Assembly (NCBI RefSeq): GCF_000245755.1
Contig: NZ_JH601088.1
Span: forward strand, 807,335-871,334
DNA: 64,000 nt
Direction of reading: 5' to 3'
Source of the DNA: Helcococcus kunzii ATCC 51366
Lineage (GTDB): Bacteria > Bacillota > Clostridia > Tissierellales > Peptoniphilaceae
Shown piece by piece: positions 7,922 through 16,756 of the stretch (positions are counted from its first letter, which is position 1; each line of letters begins with the position of its first letter). The notes beneath the pieces are model-generated. The model saw nothing but the letters and a program-made list of their open reading frames with translations. It ran no database searches and was not told where the DNA came from. Both the position numbers and the translations under genes were made by a program.

Positions 7922-9057
7922 TGTGTAACACTAAACTTTTACATGGATATGATGTAGTTGATAAATACACTGGTGCGGCTTCCATACCAGTGTATCAAAC
8001 CTCTACATTTAGCGTGAGTGATTTATATACTGAAGAAAAACGACATATGTACACAAGATTTTCAAATCCAACGATTGATGCTCTTGAAGGAGCAATTGCA
8101 TGTATTGAAAATTCCAAATACGCATTAGTGTATTCTTCAGGAATGGCAGCAATATCTCAAGTATTGATGTTATTAAAAAATGGAGATCATGTAATTTTTC
8201 CAAATGAAGTATATGGAGGAACTTGTCAATTTTCAAGAAAAATATTACCACAATATGGTATAGAAACATCTTATGTTGATATGTCAGATATTGAAGTGGT
8301 TAAATCACATATAAAAACTAACACAAAGATGATATATATTGAGACACCTTCAAATCCTTTATTGAAAGTAACAGATATAAAAACTATTGTGGAAATTTGT
8401 AAACAAAGAAATATTTTAAGTGTAATAGATAATACATTTATGACAAGTTTATCTCAAAATTGTATAAATCTAGGTGTAGATATAGTAGTTGAAAGTGTGA
8501 CTAAGTTTATTAATGGTCATAGTGATGTTGTTGCAGGATTGGCTGCTACGAACAATGAAGAAATTTTTGATAAATTAAAACTATATCAAAAGAATTTTGG
8601 GGCGATTTTAGGTGTACAAGATGCATGGCTTGTCTTAAGAGGGATAAAAACTATGGGGATAAGATTAGAAAAGTCTATATCAAATGCTCAAAAAATAGCC
8701 GATTTTTTATCACATCATCCTAAAATAAAAAAGGTATATTATCCAGGACTTAAAGATCATAAAAACCATGATATACACATGAGTCAAGCTAAAAATGGCG
8801 GAGCTGTTTTATCATTTGAATTAGAATCAAAAGAAGCTTTAATTAAATTTACAAATAAAATAAAGATTCCTATTATCGCTGTAAGCTTAGGTGGTGTTGA
8901 ATCCATTATCTCTCACCCTGCAACGATGTCTCATGCATGTCTATCTGAGGAAGAAAGAAGAGAACAAGGGGTGTTATGCACGCTGTTAAGACTTTCATGT
9001 GGTATAGAAGGTGTTGATGATTTAATTGAAGATTTTAAGCAGGCACTAGAAGATTAG
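7921..9057 (+). CDS. cystathionine gamma-synthase/lyase family PLP enzyme
   Basis: I choose the ATG at 7921 (379 residues; MCNTKLLHG), seven bases after GAGG; the ATG at 7918 is only four bases from it, and a longer frame from 7900 would overlap ridA. The protein is a Cys/Met-metabolism fold-type I enzyme: YTRFSNPT near 42-49, YSSGMAAI near 72-79, the PLP aspartate in VIDNTFMT, and the Schiff-base lysine K195 in SVTKFINGHSD. Methionine gamma-lyases carry a diagnostic Cys after the YG pair; here it reads YGGT, which favours cystathionine gamma/beta-lyase or synthase activity. With ridA adjacent, an enamine-releasing lyase is more likely than a synthase. It probably degrades cystathionine, cysteine or homocysteine to keto acid, ammonia and thiol. 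Confidence 0.88.
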   Translation: MCNTKLLHGYDVVDKYTGAASIPVYQTSTFSVSDLYTEEKRHMYTRFSNPTIDALEGAIACIENSKYALVYSSGMAAISQVLMLLKNGDHVIFPNEVYGGTCQFSRKILPQYGIETSYVDMSDIEVVKSHIKTNTKMIYIETPSNPLLKVTDIKTIVEICKQRNILSVIDNTFMTSLSQNCINLGVDIVVESVTKFINGHSDVVAGLAATNNEEIFDKLKLYQKNFGAILGVQDAWLVLRGIKTMGIRLEKSISNAQKIADFLSHHPKIKKVYYPGLKDHKNHDIHMSQAKNGGAVLSFELESKEALIKFTNKIKIPIIAVSLGGVESIISHPATMSHACLSEEERREQGVLCTLLRLSCGIEGVDDLIEDFKQALED

Positions 9058-9086
9058 ATATTTGGAATTTTGTGGTAGGAGGGGGA

Positions 9087-9749
9087 ATGGATATATTAGA
9101 TAAATATATAAAATTTTTAGATTTTCTTGTTGAATTTTTAGGTAAAGATACAGAAGTTGTTTTACAGGATTTTAGAAATGGTTTTGATCATTCTGTCGTT
9201 TATATAAAAAATAACTTATCTGGTCGAAAAAAAGGTGCACCAGCAACAGATTTTGTTATGGATGTATTTAAATCTAAGATATATTTACATAAAGATTATA
9301 TTGTTAATTACCGTACAAAATCACTAAACGGTATGCAGTTATATTCATCTTCATTTTTTATTAAAGAAAATAATAAATTAATAGGTATGATTTGTCTAAA
9401 TACTGATAAATCTAAAATATTAAAATTGAAAAATTTATTTGAGGCAAGCTTAAAAATAATTGATGAAGAAACCACAATAGAATACATAGATGACGATGAA
9501 GAACTTGTTAAGGAAACATTTTTTTCAAATTCTGAAAATTTGATCGATGCTGTAATTTTAGAAGAAACTCAAGGTAAAGATATATCTAAATATCCTCTTA
9601 CCAAAGATGAGAAAGTCGCAATTGTGCGTTCTCTATATCAAAAAGAATTTTTCAACTTGAAAAATAGTATTGAAAAACTAGCTAATGTTTTTTCTATGTC
9701 AGAAGTAAGCATTTATAAATATATTCAACAAGTTAAAAGTGAACAGTAA
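9087..9749 (+). CDS. YheO/DauR-type PAS-HTH transcriptional regulator
   Basis: The ATG at 9087 follows AGGAGGGGG closely and is preferred to a GTG at 9072 that overlaps it. The 220-residue product has an N-terminal PAS-like YheO domain (about 5-115, including EVVLQDFRNGFDHSVVYI and SGRKKGAPATDF) and a C-terminal helix-turn-helix (about 165-215, ending in SMSEVSIYKYIQQVK). Relatives such as DauR and YheO respond to amino-acid catabolism and are often encoded beside RidA/TdcF-type genes. It ends the operon that starts at 5389 and is the natural candidate to read the repeats at 5344-5379. Confidence 0.85.
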   Translation: MDILDKYIKFLDFLVEFLGKDTEVVLQDFRNGFDHSVVYIKNNLSGRKKGAPATDFVMDVFKSKIYLHKDYIVNYRTKSLNGMQLYSSSFFIKENNKLIGMICLNTDKSKILKLKNLFEASLKIIDEETTIEYIDDDEELVKETFFSNSENLIDAVILEETQGKDISKYPLTKDEKVAIVRSLYQKEFFNLKNSIEKLANVFSMSEVSIYKYIQQVKSEQ

Positions 9750-9811
9750 ATTTTTTTGATAATTTCTAAATATTATGTTATCCTATAAAAAATAATTTGA
9801 TAGGGGGTTTT

Positions 9812-10711
9812 ATGGATAATATAAAAAATATTGTTGAAAAATATAATATTGTAAAGATAGAGCCTATTAATAAAGGATGGTCAGTTGATGATAAATATAT
9901 CTTAATTGATAAAGATAACAATAAGACTATTTTGAGAATTTCTCCCCCTGATCAGTACGAAAAGAGAAAACGACAATATAAGATGTTACAAAAAGTTTCC
10001 ACTTTAGATATCAATACAACTAAAGCTATAGACTTTGGTTTATTAGATAATGACTATGTTTATATGATTATAAGTTTTATCGAGGGTGGAGATGGCATTG
10101 TTATGTTACATGATGCTGATGATGAAACAGCATATAAATTTGGATATGAAGCTGGTTGTATATTACAAAAAATCCATTCATTAGATGTCGGTAGACAAGA
10201 AAAAACTTGGAAGGAAAATTATCAAAATAAAATAGAAAGAAAAATATTTGCAATAGAAAATTGCGGTGCAAAAATTGAAATGCAAGATGAGATTATCAAA
10301 TACTATAGAGAAAATGCACATATAATTGATAATCAACCAATTAAATTTTGCCATGGAGATTATCATTTAGGAAATATGTTAATAAAAGATGATGATTTAG
10401 GCATAATAGATTTTGACAAATCTGCTTTTGCTGATCCCTATGATGAGCTTAAGACTTACAGGTGGAATGTAATAGTCAATAAGTATTTTCAGACTGCGTT
10501 AATAAATTCATATTTTGATAATAAAATTCCAGATAAATTTTGGAAAATTCTTAAGTTTTATACGGCTGAGGCGATGATATCTCAATTGCCATGGGCTATG
10601 CAATTTGGCAAGAAAGACATAGAAATGGCTTATTTTATGATAAAAAAACAATTAGAATGGTATCAAAACCTAGAATTAGATATACCAACGTGGTATATGG
10701 GGATTAAATAA
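9812..10711 (+). CDS. aminoglycoside phosphotransferase (APH)-fold kinase
   Basis: The start is the ATG at 9812 behind TAGGGGG; a TTG at 9797 would give an unlikely extension. The 299-residue protein has the kinase-like APH fold with the catalytic loop HGDYHLGN (H181 to N188, base D183) and the metal-binding IDFDKS (D200). Many APH-fold kinases phosphorylate choline, homoserine, fructosamines or antibiotics, and closeness to none of these is evident by eye. It is monocistronic, with a terminator at 10715. Antibiotic resistance should not be assumed. Confidence 0.8.
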   Translation: MDNIKNIVEKYNIVKIEPINKGWSVDDKYILIDKDNNKTILRISPPDQYEKRKRQYKMLQKVSTLDINTTKAIDFGLLDNDYVYMIISFIEGGDGIVMLHDADDETAYKFGYEAGCILQKIHSLDVGRQEKTWKENYQNKIERKIFAIENCGAKIEMQDEIIKYYRENAHIIDNQPIKFCHGDYHLGNMLIKDDDLGIIDFDKSAFADPYDELKTYRWNVIVNKYFQTALINSYFDNKIPDKFWKILKFYTAEAMISQLPWAMQFGKKDIEMAYFMIKKQLEWYQNLELDIPTWYMGIK

Positions 10712-10714
10712 GAG

Positions 10715-10763
10715 AAAGGAGCTGATTCTAAAAAAAAGAAAGTCTTTAGAATCAGCTCCTTTT
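10715..10763. terminator. bidirectional terminator between convergent genes
   Basis: AAAGGAGCTGATTCTAAA (10715-10732) pairs with TTTAGAATCAGCTCCTTT (10745-10762). It has A and T runs on both sides and lies between the plus-strand kinase and the minus-strand DUF4256 gene. Confidence 0.92.
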
Positions 10764-10792
10764 ATTATTTTTTAAAATAATTTTTAATATAC

Positions 10793-11320
10793 CTAAATCT
10801 CAATCTTTGCTCTAAATCCTCTTGCAGCATAATAGGAGTCTGCACCATTGTGGTATATGAAACAAGTATTATATCTTTTATCTCCAAATATAGCTCCACC
10901 AAGATTTCTTATACTGTCTGGAGTAAGTAACCAGGATGAAGTTTTTAAATCAAAGTCTCCTAATGATTGTAAAAATTTATATTCTCCTTCATTTAACATT
11001 GTCAATCCATATTGTTCGCATATTTTCATTGCACTATTTTCTGGTTTGTTTTTCTTTCTAGATTGTAATGCTTTATCATCATAGCAATAAGATCTCCTAT
11101 TTGGGCTTTCTTTACTTGTATCCATAATTATATATTTATCGTTTTTATCATCGTAAGAAACTATATTTGGTTCACCTTCAGTTTCTTCCATGTAATCTAA
11201 AGCTTGTATTATTTTATCATCTTTAGAGATTTTATCTTCAATTTTGTCCCACTCTACATTGACAAATGCGCTTTTATTTATTCTCTCTTTTAATATGTTT
11301 AGTAAAACTTCTGTTTCCAT
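10793..11320 (-). CDS. DUF4256 family protein
   Basis: The 175-residue protein matches the DUF4256 pattern from end to end: METEGEPNIVSYD-type region near 28-40, ESPNRRSYCYDDKAL near 71-85, LGDFDLKTSSWLLTP near 121-135 and NLGGAIF, then the C-terminal YHNGADSYYAARGFR. Length fits the family (about 180 residues). The function of this family is not known to me. It looks soluble, with no signal or membrane segment. AGGAGG lies just upstream of the start on the minus strand. It is a single-gene unit ending at the shared terminator at 10715. Confidence 0.88.
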   Translation of the reverse strand: METEVLLNILKERINKSAFVNVEWDKIEDKISKDDKIIQALDYMEETEGEPNIVSYDDKNDKYIIMDTSKESPNRRSYCYDDKALQSRKKNKPENSAMKICEQYGLTMLNEGEYKFLQSLGDFDLKTSSWLLTPDSIRNLGGAIFGDKRYNTCFIYHNGADSYYAARGFRAKIEI

Positions 11321-11405
11321 TTTATCCTCCTATAATATTTAACTCTATTATAACGTATTAGTGAAAAAATGATTTATTTTAATATTATTAAAAATAATTA
11401 CATTA

Positions 11406-11446
11406 TTGCAAAAAAATGATGTTTAGGTAATACCCCCGGGGGGTAT
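11406..11446 (+). promoter_or_regulatory. promoter overlapped by a GC palindrome, CsoR/FrmR-type operator candidate
   Basis: TTGCAA (11406-11411) and TAATAC (11428-11433) form a promoter with a 16-base spacer. A near-perfect palindrome, ATACCCCCGGGGGGTAT (11430-11446), overlaps the -10. Eleven consecutive G/C bases are striking in so AT-rich a genome. Operators of the CsoR/CstR/FrmR family have a short C tract facing a G tract flanked by AT-rich TA ends, and this site has that form. The repressor is not encoded in this window. Confidence 0.6.
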
Positions 11447-11505
11447 ATTAGATGTTGTAGTTAGAAATTACAAATAAATGACAATATATATAAAGGAGAA
11501 AAATT

Positions 11506-12045
11506 ATGTCAAAGAAAATTGGAGTTATGGTAGGAAGTTTAAGAGCGGAATCATTTAATAAAAAGGCTGCAAAAGCTATAGTGGAATTATTACCTCAAGA
11601 TTTTGAAGTTGAATTTTTAGAAATTGGAAATTTACATTTCTACAATGAAGAATTTGATGTGGAAACACCAGAAATTATTGAAAAATTTAGAGAAAAAATT
11701 ACTGAAAAAGATGGATTTATTATTTTCACACCAGAATATAACAGATCCGTAGCACCTGCATTAAAAAATGCAATTGATATAGCTACAAGACCATGGGGAC
11801 ACAATCTTTGGATAGGTAAAAAAATTGCTGTAGGTTCTGCTTCAATATCTGGTACAAGTGCGTTAAGATCTAATTATGAAATGAGAACAATATTAACTTT
11901 CTTAGGCGCTGAAGTATTATCTCAACCTGAATTAATGCTAGGAGCAGTACAAAATATATTTGATGAAAATGGTAATGTTATAGAAAGTTCAAAACCATTC
12001 TTTCAAGCATTTGCAGATGGATTTATAAATTTATTTAATAAATAA
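11506..12045 (+). CDS. NADPH-dependent FMN reductase family protein
   Basis: The 179-residue flavodoxin-like protein begins with the nucleotide-binding strand and loop GVMVGSLRAESFNKK (about 5-19) and has the family TPEYNRSVAPALKNAIDI motif at about 78-95, which lies over the FMN ring. Members (azoreductase, ChrR/YieF-type quinone reductases) reduce flavins, quinones, azo dyes or metals using NAD(P)H. AAAGGAG lies upstream. The gene is alone between a palindromic promoter at 11406 and a terminator at 12066. Control by a metal-, sulfide- or aldehyde-sensing CsoR-family repressor is suggested by that palindrome. Confidence 0.88.
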   Translation: MSKKIGVMVGSLRAESFNKKAAKAIVELLPQDFEVEFLEIGNLHFYNEEFDVETPEIIEKFREKITEKDGFIIFTPEYNRSVAPALKNAIDIATRPWGHNLWIGKKIAVGSASISGTSALRSNYEMRTILTFLGAEVLSQPELMLGAVQNIFDENGNVIESSKPFFQAFADGFINLFNK

Positions 12046-12065
12046 TTAATATCATAACAAATGAT

Positions 12066-12116
12066 GAGGCTGTTCTAATATAACTTTTTGTTATTTTAGA
12101 ACAGTCTTTTTTTTTT
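12066..12116 (+). terminator. intrinsic terminator after the FMN reductase
   Basis: GAGGCTGTTCTAA (12066-12078) pairs with TTTAGAACAGTCTT (around 12095-12108) and is followed by a long T run. Confidence 0.88.
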
Positions 12117-12298
12117 ATATAATTTTTAGGAATATATTACTAAAAGATTACAATTTATATGATTATTGTTTTCAATTTAAAATAACTGGGTACATATTAG
12201 TTATAGAAAATAATAATATTATTTAGTTTAGAGATTTAATTTATTGTATTATATTTTCTATTAAACTAGATATTCATAAAAAACATAGGGGATAAATT

Positions 12299-12553
12299 AT
12301 GAATTGGATAGTAAGTATTATAGTAGGTGCACTAGCAGGTTGGATTGCTAGTATGATTATGAACAAGGATCAATCAATGGGAGCATTCGCTAATATCATT
12401 GTTGGTATTATCGGTGGTGCAATTGGTAACTTTATAGCAACTCAAGTAGGAGTAGCTCCAGTTGGTAGAGAATTCTCCATTGGTGGTATAGCTATTTCAG
12501 TACTTGGTGCAGTTATTTTACTATGGATTATTGGTTTAGTAACAAGAAAATAA
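12299..12553 (+). CDS. GlsB/YeaQ/YmgE family stress-response membrane protein
   Basis: The 84-residue protein has three hydrophobic, glycine-rich segments and the family pattern GALAGWIASMIM at about 11-22, IIVGIIGGAIGNFI and a final GAVILLWIIGL. Members are small integral membrane proteins induced by stress, formerly called transglycosylase-associated; GlsB in enterococci anchors an Asp23-type protein. No Asp23-family gene is nearby. AGGGG lies six bases upstream of the ATG, and a terminator at 12574 ends this single-gene unit. Confidence 0.85.
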   Translation: MNWIVSIIVGALAGWIASMIMNKDQSMGAFANIIVGIIGGAIGNFIATQVGVAPVGREFSIGGIAISVLGAVILLWIIGLVTRK

Positions 12554-12573
12554 TTATTGTCTAATATATTTTA

Positions 12574-12608
12574 ATCATGTAGGATGTTTAGTTCTACATG
12601 ATTTTTTT
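12574..12608 (+). terminator. intrinsic terminator after the GlsB-like gene
   Basis: ATCATGTAG (12574-12582) pairs with CTACATGAT (12594-12602), followed by a T run. Confidence 0.9.
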
Positions 12609-12684
12609 TATTTAAATACATTTATTAAATTTCGAAAATGTGATTTAATATATATGAGTGTATAATTTATATTAGGAGGATTTC

Positions 12685-13404
12685 ATGATTGAAGTAAAAA
12701 ATCTTAGAAAGGTTTTTGGAGATAAAGTTGCAGTAAATAATATCAGTTTTGATGTAAGAAAGGGAGAAATTTTAGGTTTTTTAGGACCTAATGGTGCTGG
12801 TAAGACAACTACAATTAATATGATAGTCGGATTATTGGAGCCAAATGCGGGTGAAATCAGTATTGAAGGGATAGATGCGATTAATGATTCTTATGAAGCA
12901 AAGAAAAAGATTGCTTATCTTCCTGACAATCCAGAAGTTTATGAAAATATGACGGGAAGAAAATTTGTTAATTTTATAGGCAATATATTTGAAGTGCCAA
13001 AAGAATTGATAGAAGAAAGAACAAAGGAATATGCTAATTTATTTGATTTAATCCCTGATTTGGATGATTTAATTTCGTCATATTCCCATGGTATGAAACA
13101 AAAAATTGCACTTATTTCTGCTTTAGTTCATGATCCAGAAGTTTTGATTTTGGATGAGCCGATGGTTGGACTAGATCCAAAGTCTTCATTTAATCTTAAA
13201 GAAATATTTAAGCAAAGATGTAAAGAAAATAAATCTGTTTTCTTCTCATCACATGTGATGGAAGTTGTTGAAAAAATTTGTGATAGGATAATAATCATCA
13301 ATAAAGGCAATATAATCGCACAAGGTACTATTGAAGAATTAAAAGAACACTCAAATTATAAAGGTGATTTAGAACAATTATTCTTGGAGTTAACAAATGA
13401 ATGA
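12685..13404 (+). CDS. ABC transporter ATPase, ABC-2 exporter type
   Basis: The 239-residue protein has Walker A GPNGAGKTT (about 34-42), signature SYSHGMKQKIALISAL, Walker B VLILDEPMVGLDP and a switch histidine in SSHVMEVV. The SHGMK form of the signature is typical of ABC-2 exporters of the YhaQ/CcmA/DrrA group. AGGAGG precedes the ATG. Its 3' end overlaps the next gene, its permease, by eight bases. The pair may export a drug, peptide or lipid; substrate unknown. Confidence 0.93.
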   Translation: MIEVKNLRKVFGDKVAVNNISFDVRKGEILGFLGPNGAGKTTTINMIVGLLEPNAGEISIEGIDAINDSYEAKKKIAYLPDNPEVYENMTGRKFVNFIGNIFEVPKELIEERTKEYANLFDLIPDLDDLISSYSHGMKQKIALISALVHDPEVLILDEPMVGLDPKSSFNLKEIFKQRCKENKSVFFSSHVMEVVEKICDRIIIINKGNIIAQGTIEELKEHSNYKGDLEQLFLELTNE

Positions 13405-15073
13405 TTTAAGAGTTTTGTTAAAGAAAAAATTAGGGTATTACTTTGATTTAAAAGCATTTTTTAATAGTGAAAAAAATGGTAAGAAAATAGCAACAGCTAT
13501 TTTTGCATCTATTTTTATTTTAATATATTTTGTAATAGCTCAAATGTTTTTATTTGCGATTTATGATATCTTTTTAAAAAATGGTGCACATAAAGAAATA
13601 ATTATTATCGCAATGGCAGTCTATATATTTTTAATAATAGCATTTTATATGCCTATTTTGATATATAAGACATATTATTCAGATGATGTAAAGATTCTTT
13701 TAACATTACCTGTCAAATCAGATAATATCATGTTGAGCAATTTGATATTTTCAAGTTTTTCAGCTATGGCATATTCACTTTTATTTACCTTACCTATGTT
13801 GATAAAAGTAGGTAGATATCTGAATAAAAGTATACTATTTTATATAATTGCTTTGATTGCAATTTATCTTGTAACTTCAATTATATTAAGTATAGTATCA
13901 TTTATTTCTACATTTGTTATGAAATACATTAATAGAAGCGAAACATATAAAAAAATATTGAGATTTATTTCTACACTTATTTTAATGTTAGTAATGATTT
14001 TCTTACAAGTTTATATACAAATTATGTTTAGAGATTTTGCATCTTCACAATTAATTGATAAAGCATCAGATTTTACTAATAAAGTATATATTACTATGCC
14101 TTATTTGAAACTAATGATAAATGCTTTATTTGCTGATAATGCACTGATAGTTATAATGAATATCTTAGCACTTGCAATTATAGCTGGAGTGCTGTTATAT
14201 ATTATCGTTAAGACTTTTTCAAAGATAATGGTTCAAGGTATTTTATCAGCTGGAAGTGTTAAAAATAAGAGAAACAGAAAGGCTGGAGAGATTAGAAATA
14301 CTTCAGTTATAAAAGAAATAATGATAAAAGATATAAAAAATATTTTATCTACACCAATATTTTTTATGAATAAATTGCTTGGTGGTGTAATTATTTTAGT
14401 ATTATTATTTCTTCCAATGTTCACTGGAGAATGGGATAATACAGCGATGCAATCTACTCTTGACATGTTAAGAAGTTTTTTAAATAATTTTAATTTATTA
14501 ACAATGGGATTGGTTATTTTGGGTGTAATGATAATAACAATGTTTATATCTAATACTTCAGAAACAACCAGTTCAACATTCACAAGAGAAGGAAAGAATA
14601 TTTGGTTGATGAAATCACTACCAATTAAAGCGACTGATCAGGTAAATGGAAGGATTTTGGCGTCCGTTATTATAACTATATTATCTGGAATTCCAATGTT
14701 ATTGGCTTTGATGTATTTATTAAGACCAAGTATTTTAGTCATATTAACAATACTTTTAACATTTTTAATTACCATAGTATTTATGAGTACAGTTTGTTTA
14801 ATCCCTGGGATATTAATAGTTGACACGAAATGGGAAAATCCTTCAAAAGCCATAAAAGGTGCAAAATCATTAATACCTATAGCAATATTTTTTGTGATTG
14901 CAATATTAATGGCTGGTTCAGTATATCTAACTGTAGGTTTGGAATTTGATAAAATTGGTGATAGTATTTTTTATATTGCAATATCATGGTTAATGGTGTT
15001 TATTATATCAACATTTATATTAAATAAAGTATTAGTAAAACTATATGAAAAAAATTTAAGAAAGATGGACTAA
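13397..15073 (+). CDS. ABC-2-type transporter permease
   Basis: The 558-residue protein has some ten to twelve hydrophobic segments arranged in two halves with a cytoplasmic stretch in the middle (about 280-312), which fits the large single-chain permeases paired with SHGMK-type ATPases. It overlaps the ATPase gene by eight bases and is followed one base after its stop by the DUF4091 gene, so all three are translated together. I cannot name the subfamily. Confidence 0.82.
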   Translation: MNDLRVLLKKKLGYYFDLKAFFNSEKNGKKIATAIFASIFILIYFVIAQMFLFAIYDIFLKNGAHKEIIIIAMAVYIFLIIAFYMPILIYKTYYSDDVKILLTLPVKSDNIMLSNLIFSSFSAMAYSLLFTLPMLIKVGRYLNKSILFYIIALIAIYLVTSIILSIVSFISTFVMKYINRSETYKKILRFISTLILMLVMIFLQVYIQIMFRDFASSQLIDKASDFTNKVYITMPYLKLMINALFADNALIVIMNILALAIIAGVLLYIIVKTFSKIMVQGILSAGSVKNKRNRKAGEIRNTSVIKEIMIKDIKNILSTPIFFMNKLLGGVIILVLLFLPMFTGEWDNTAMQSTLDMLRSFLNNFNLLTMGLVILGVMIITMFISNTSETTSSTFTREGKNIWLMKSLPIKATDQVNGRILASVIITILSGIPMLLALMYLLRPSILVILTILLTFLITIVFMSTVCLIPGILIVDTKWENPSKAIKGAKSLIPIAIFFVIAILMAGSVYLTVGLEFDKIGDSIFYIAISWLMVFIISTFILNKVLVKLYEKNLRKMD

Positions 15074-15074
15074 A

Positions 15075-16685
15075 ATGGCGTTATTGTTTAAGATTGTTGA
15101 TTCAAATTTAAATTTTAATAACATTAATTTAAAAGAATTTAATAATTTAGAAGAAGTAAGTGAACTTAATTCATGGAAGAATGATGTAAATATTATACAT
15201 GTTTTGGCTTATTCTGATAAAAACACAAATATTAGTTTAGATTTAGAAAAAACATCTGATATAAACTATACAATTTATAGTGTTAAAAAAAGTAAAGTAT
15301 ATGGGGGAGAACCAGTACCACCTATACCACTATATACAGATGAGGATAGAGTAGATTCTTCTGATATATTGATTAAGAAAAATGAAATCAAATTATCAGC
15401 AAATGAGTTCCAATCATTTTTTATAGAAATATATATAGATAAAATTTTTCAATTTGATCATACAGACATTAAAATTAAACTTGAGGTTGATTCAAAGATA
15501 TATTCAAAAAATTTTACAATAAATATTGATGATAAAATTGTAGATTTTTCTTATCACTTTGATATCGAATTATGGCAATATCCTTATAGAGTTGCTGAAT
15601 ACTATAATGTAGAGGCTTTTTCTGAAAAACATCTTGATATTTTAAGACAACATATCAAACCATATAAATCAGTTGGAGGAGAGTTTACAACAGCTACTTT
15701 ATGTGAAGATGCGTGGGGTGGTCAAACATATGGGAAAGGTGATGTCAAATATCCATCAATGATTAAATGGATCAAGACTTCGAACGGAGTTAACTTTGAT
15801 TATACAGATTTCGATAAATGGATTGATTTTTGTTTAGAAGAAAATATCGCAAAAAAAATAATTGTATACGGGATGGCTCCTTGGCATCAATCATTTACTT
15901 ATTATGAAGATGATAAATTAATTTATGAAAAATTTGATTTTGATTCTGAAAAATATATGAATACCTGGAAAATATTCTTGACAGACTTTATTTCTCATCT
16001 AGAAGATAAAAATATTTTCGAAAAAATATATTTAGGAATAGATGAACAAGGTTTTTGTAAAGAAGTGTTTGATGCTGTAGAACAAGTAAAAAACTCTAAA
16101 GGCGAGACCTTGAAAATTGCTGCAGCAATTGATAACTATACTGCTAATGCAAAATATGCAGAAAAAGTATCACATGTATCAGTATCTATGATAGAGTTTG
16201 AAAAAGATAGAGATAGATTTTATAGATTTTTGGATGATAGAAGAAATAAAGGCAAAACTACTTTACTTTATTCATGTGTGGGGCATAAACCTGGAAATTT
16301 CTCTTTAAGTCAGCCGGGAGAAACTTATTTTACAATAGTTTCTGCTAGTTTGGCGGATGGATTTTTAAGATGGGCGTATGATGCATGGGTAAAAGATCCT
16401 ATAAAAGATGCAACTCACAAGTCTTTTGAACCAGGTGATTGTTTCTTAGTTTATCCATCACTTGATGAAAAATATTTACCAAATATATCTATTCGTTTGC
16501 TAAAGATAAAAGAAGCTCTATATGATGTATATAAAATTAGAGAAAGACTGAAATACGATAAAGAAACAATAATGTCAGTGCTTAATAATTCCAATACAAA
16601 AATAGTTCATAGTACAGATTATTTAAATAAAAACGAAATTAATAAATTAAATGAAGATATCAAGCGTATTAAAGAGCTTTTTTAA
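15075..16685 (+). CDS. DUF4091/GH123-like glycoside hydrolase domain protein, cytoplasmic
   Basis: The 536-residue protein has an N-terminal beta-rich region (about 1-165) and a TIM-barrel-like DUF4091 domain. Characteristic stretches are FDIELWQYPYRVAEYYNVE (about 170-188), GGEFTTATLCEDAWGGQTY, and YLGIDEQGF, whose Asp-Glu pair corresponds to the catalytic DE pair known in GH123 N-acetyl-beta-galactosaminidases (substrate-assisted mechanism). There is no signal peptide, so it would act inside the cell, unlike typical secreted GH123 enzymes. It is translationally linked to an ABC-2 exporter. Substrate is unknown; a glycan imported whole or an intracellular glycolipid is possible. Confidence 0.75.
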   Translation: MALLFKIVDSNLNFNNINLKEFNNLEEVSELNSWKNDVNIIHVLAYSDKNTNISLDLEKTSDINYTIYSVKKSKVYGGEPVPPIPLYTDEDRVDSSDILIKKNEIKLSANEFQSFFIEIYIDKIFQFDHTDIKIKLEVDSKIYSKNFTINIDDKIVDFSYHFDIELWQYPYRVAEYYNVEAFSEKHLDILRQHIKPYKSVGGEFTTATLCEDAWGGQTYGKGDVKYPSMIKWIKTSNGVNFDYTDFDKWIDFCLEENIAKKIIVYGMAPWHQSFTYYEDDKLIYEKFDFDSEKYMNTWKIFLTDFISHLEDKNIFEKIYLGIDEQGFCKEVFDAVEQVKNSKGETLKIAAAIDNYTANAKYAEKVSHVSVSMIEFEKDRDRFYRFLDDRRNKGKTTLLYSCVGHKPGNFSLSQPGETYFTIVSASLADGFLRWAYDAWVKDPIKDATHKSFEPGDCFLVYPSLDEKYLPNISIRLLKIKEALYDVYKIRERLKYDKETIMSVLNNSNTKIVHSTDYLNKNEINKLNEDIKRIKELF

Positions 16686-16756
16686 TTTACTTAATTCTGT
16701 TTATTGCTATAATTAAATTAGGTGACGTAGTAATTTTAAAAACTTAGGGGTGAAAA

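Noticed and set aside
9812..10711. Aminoglycoside resistance gene
   Set aside because: Only the general APH fold is visible; no similarity to a known resistance class can be claimed by eye.
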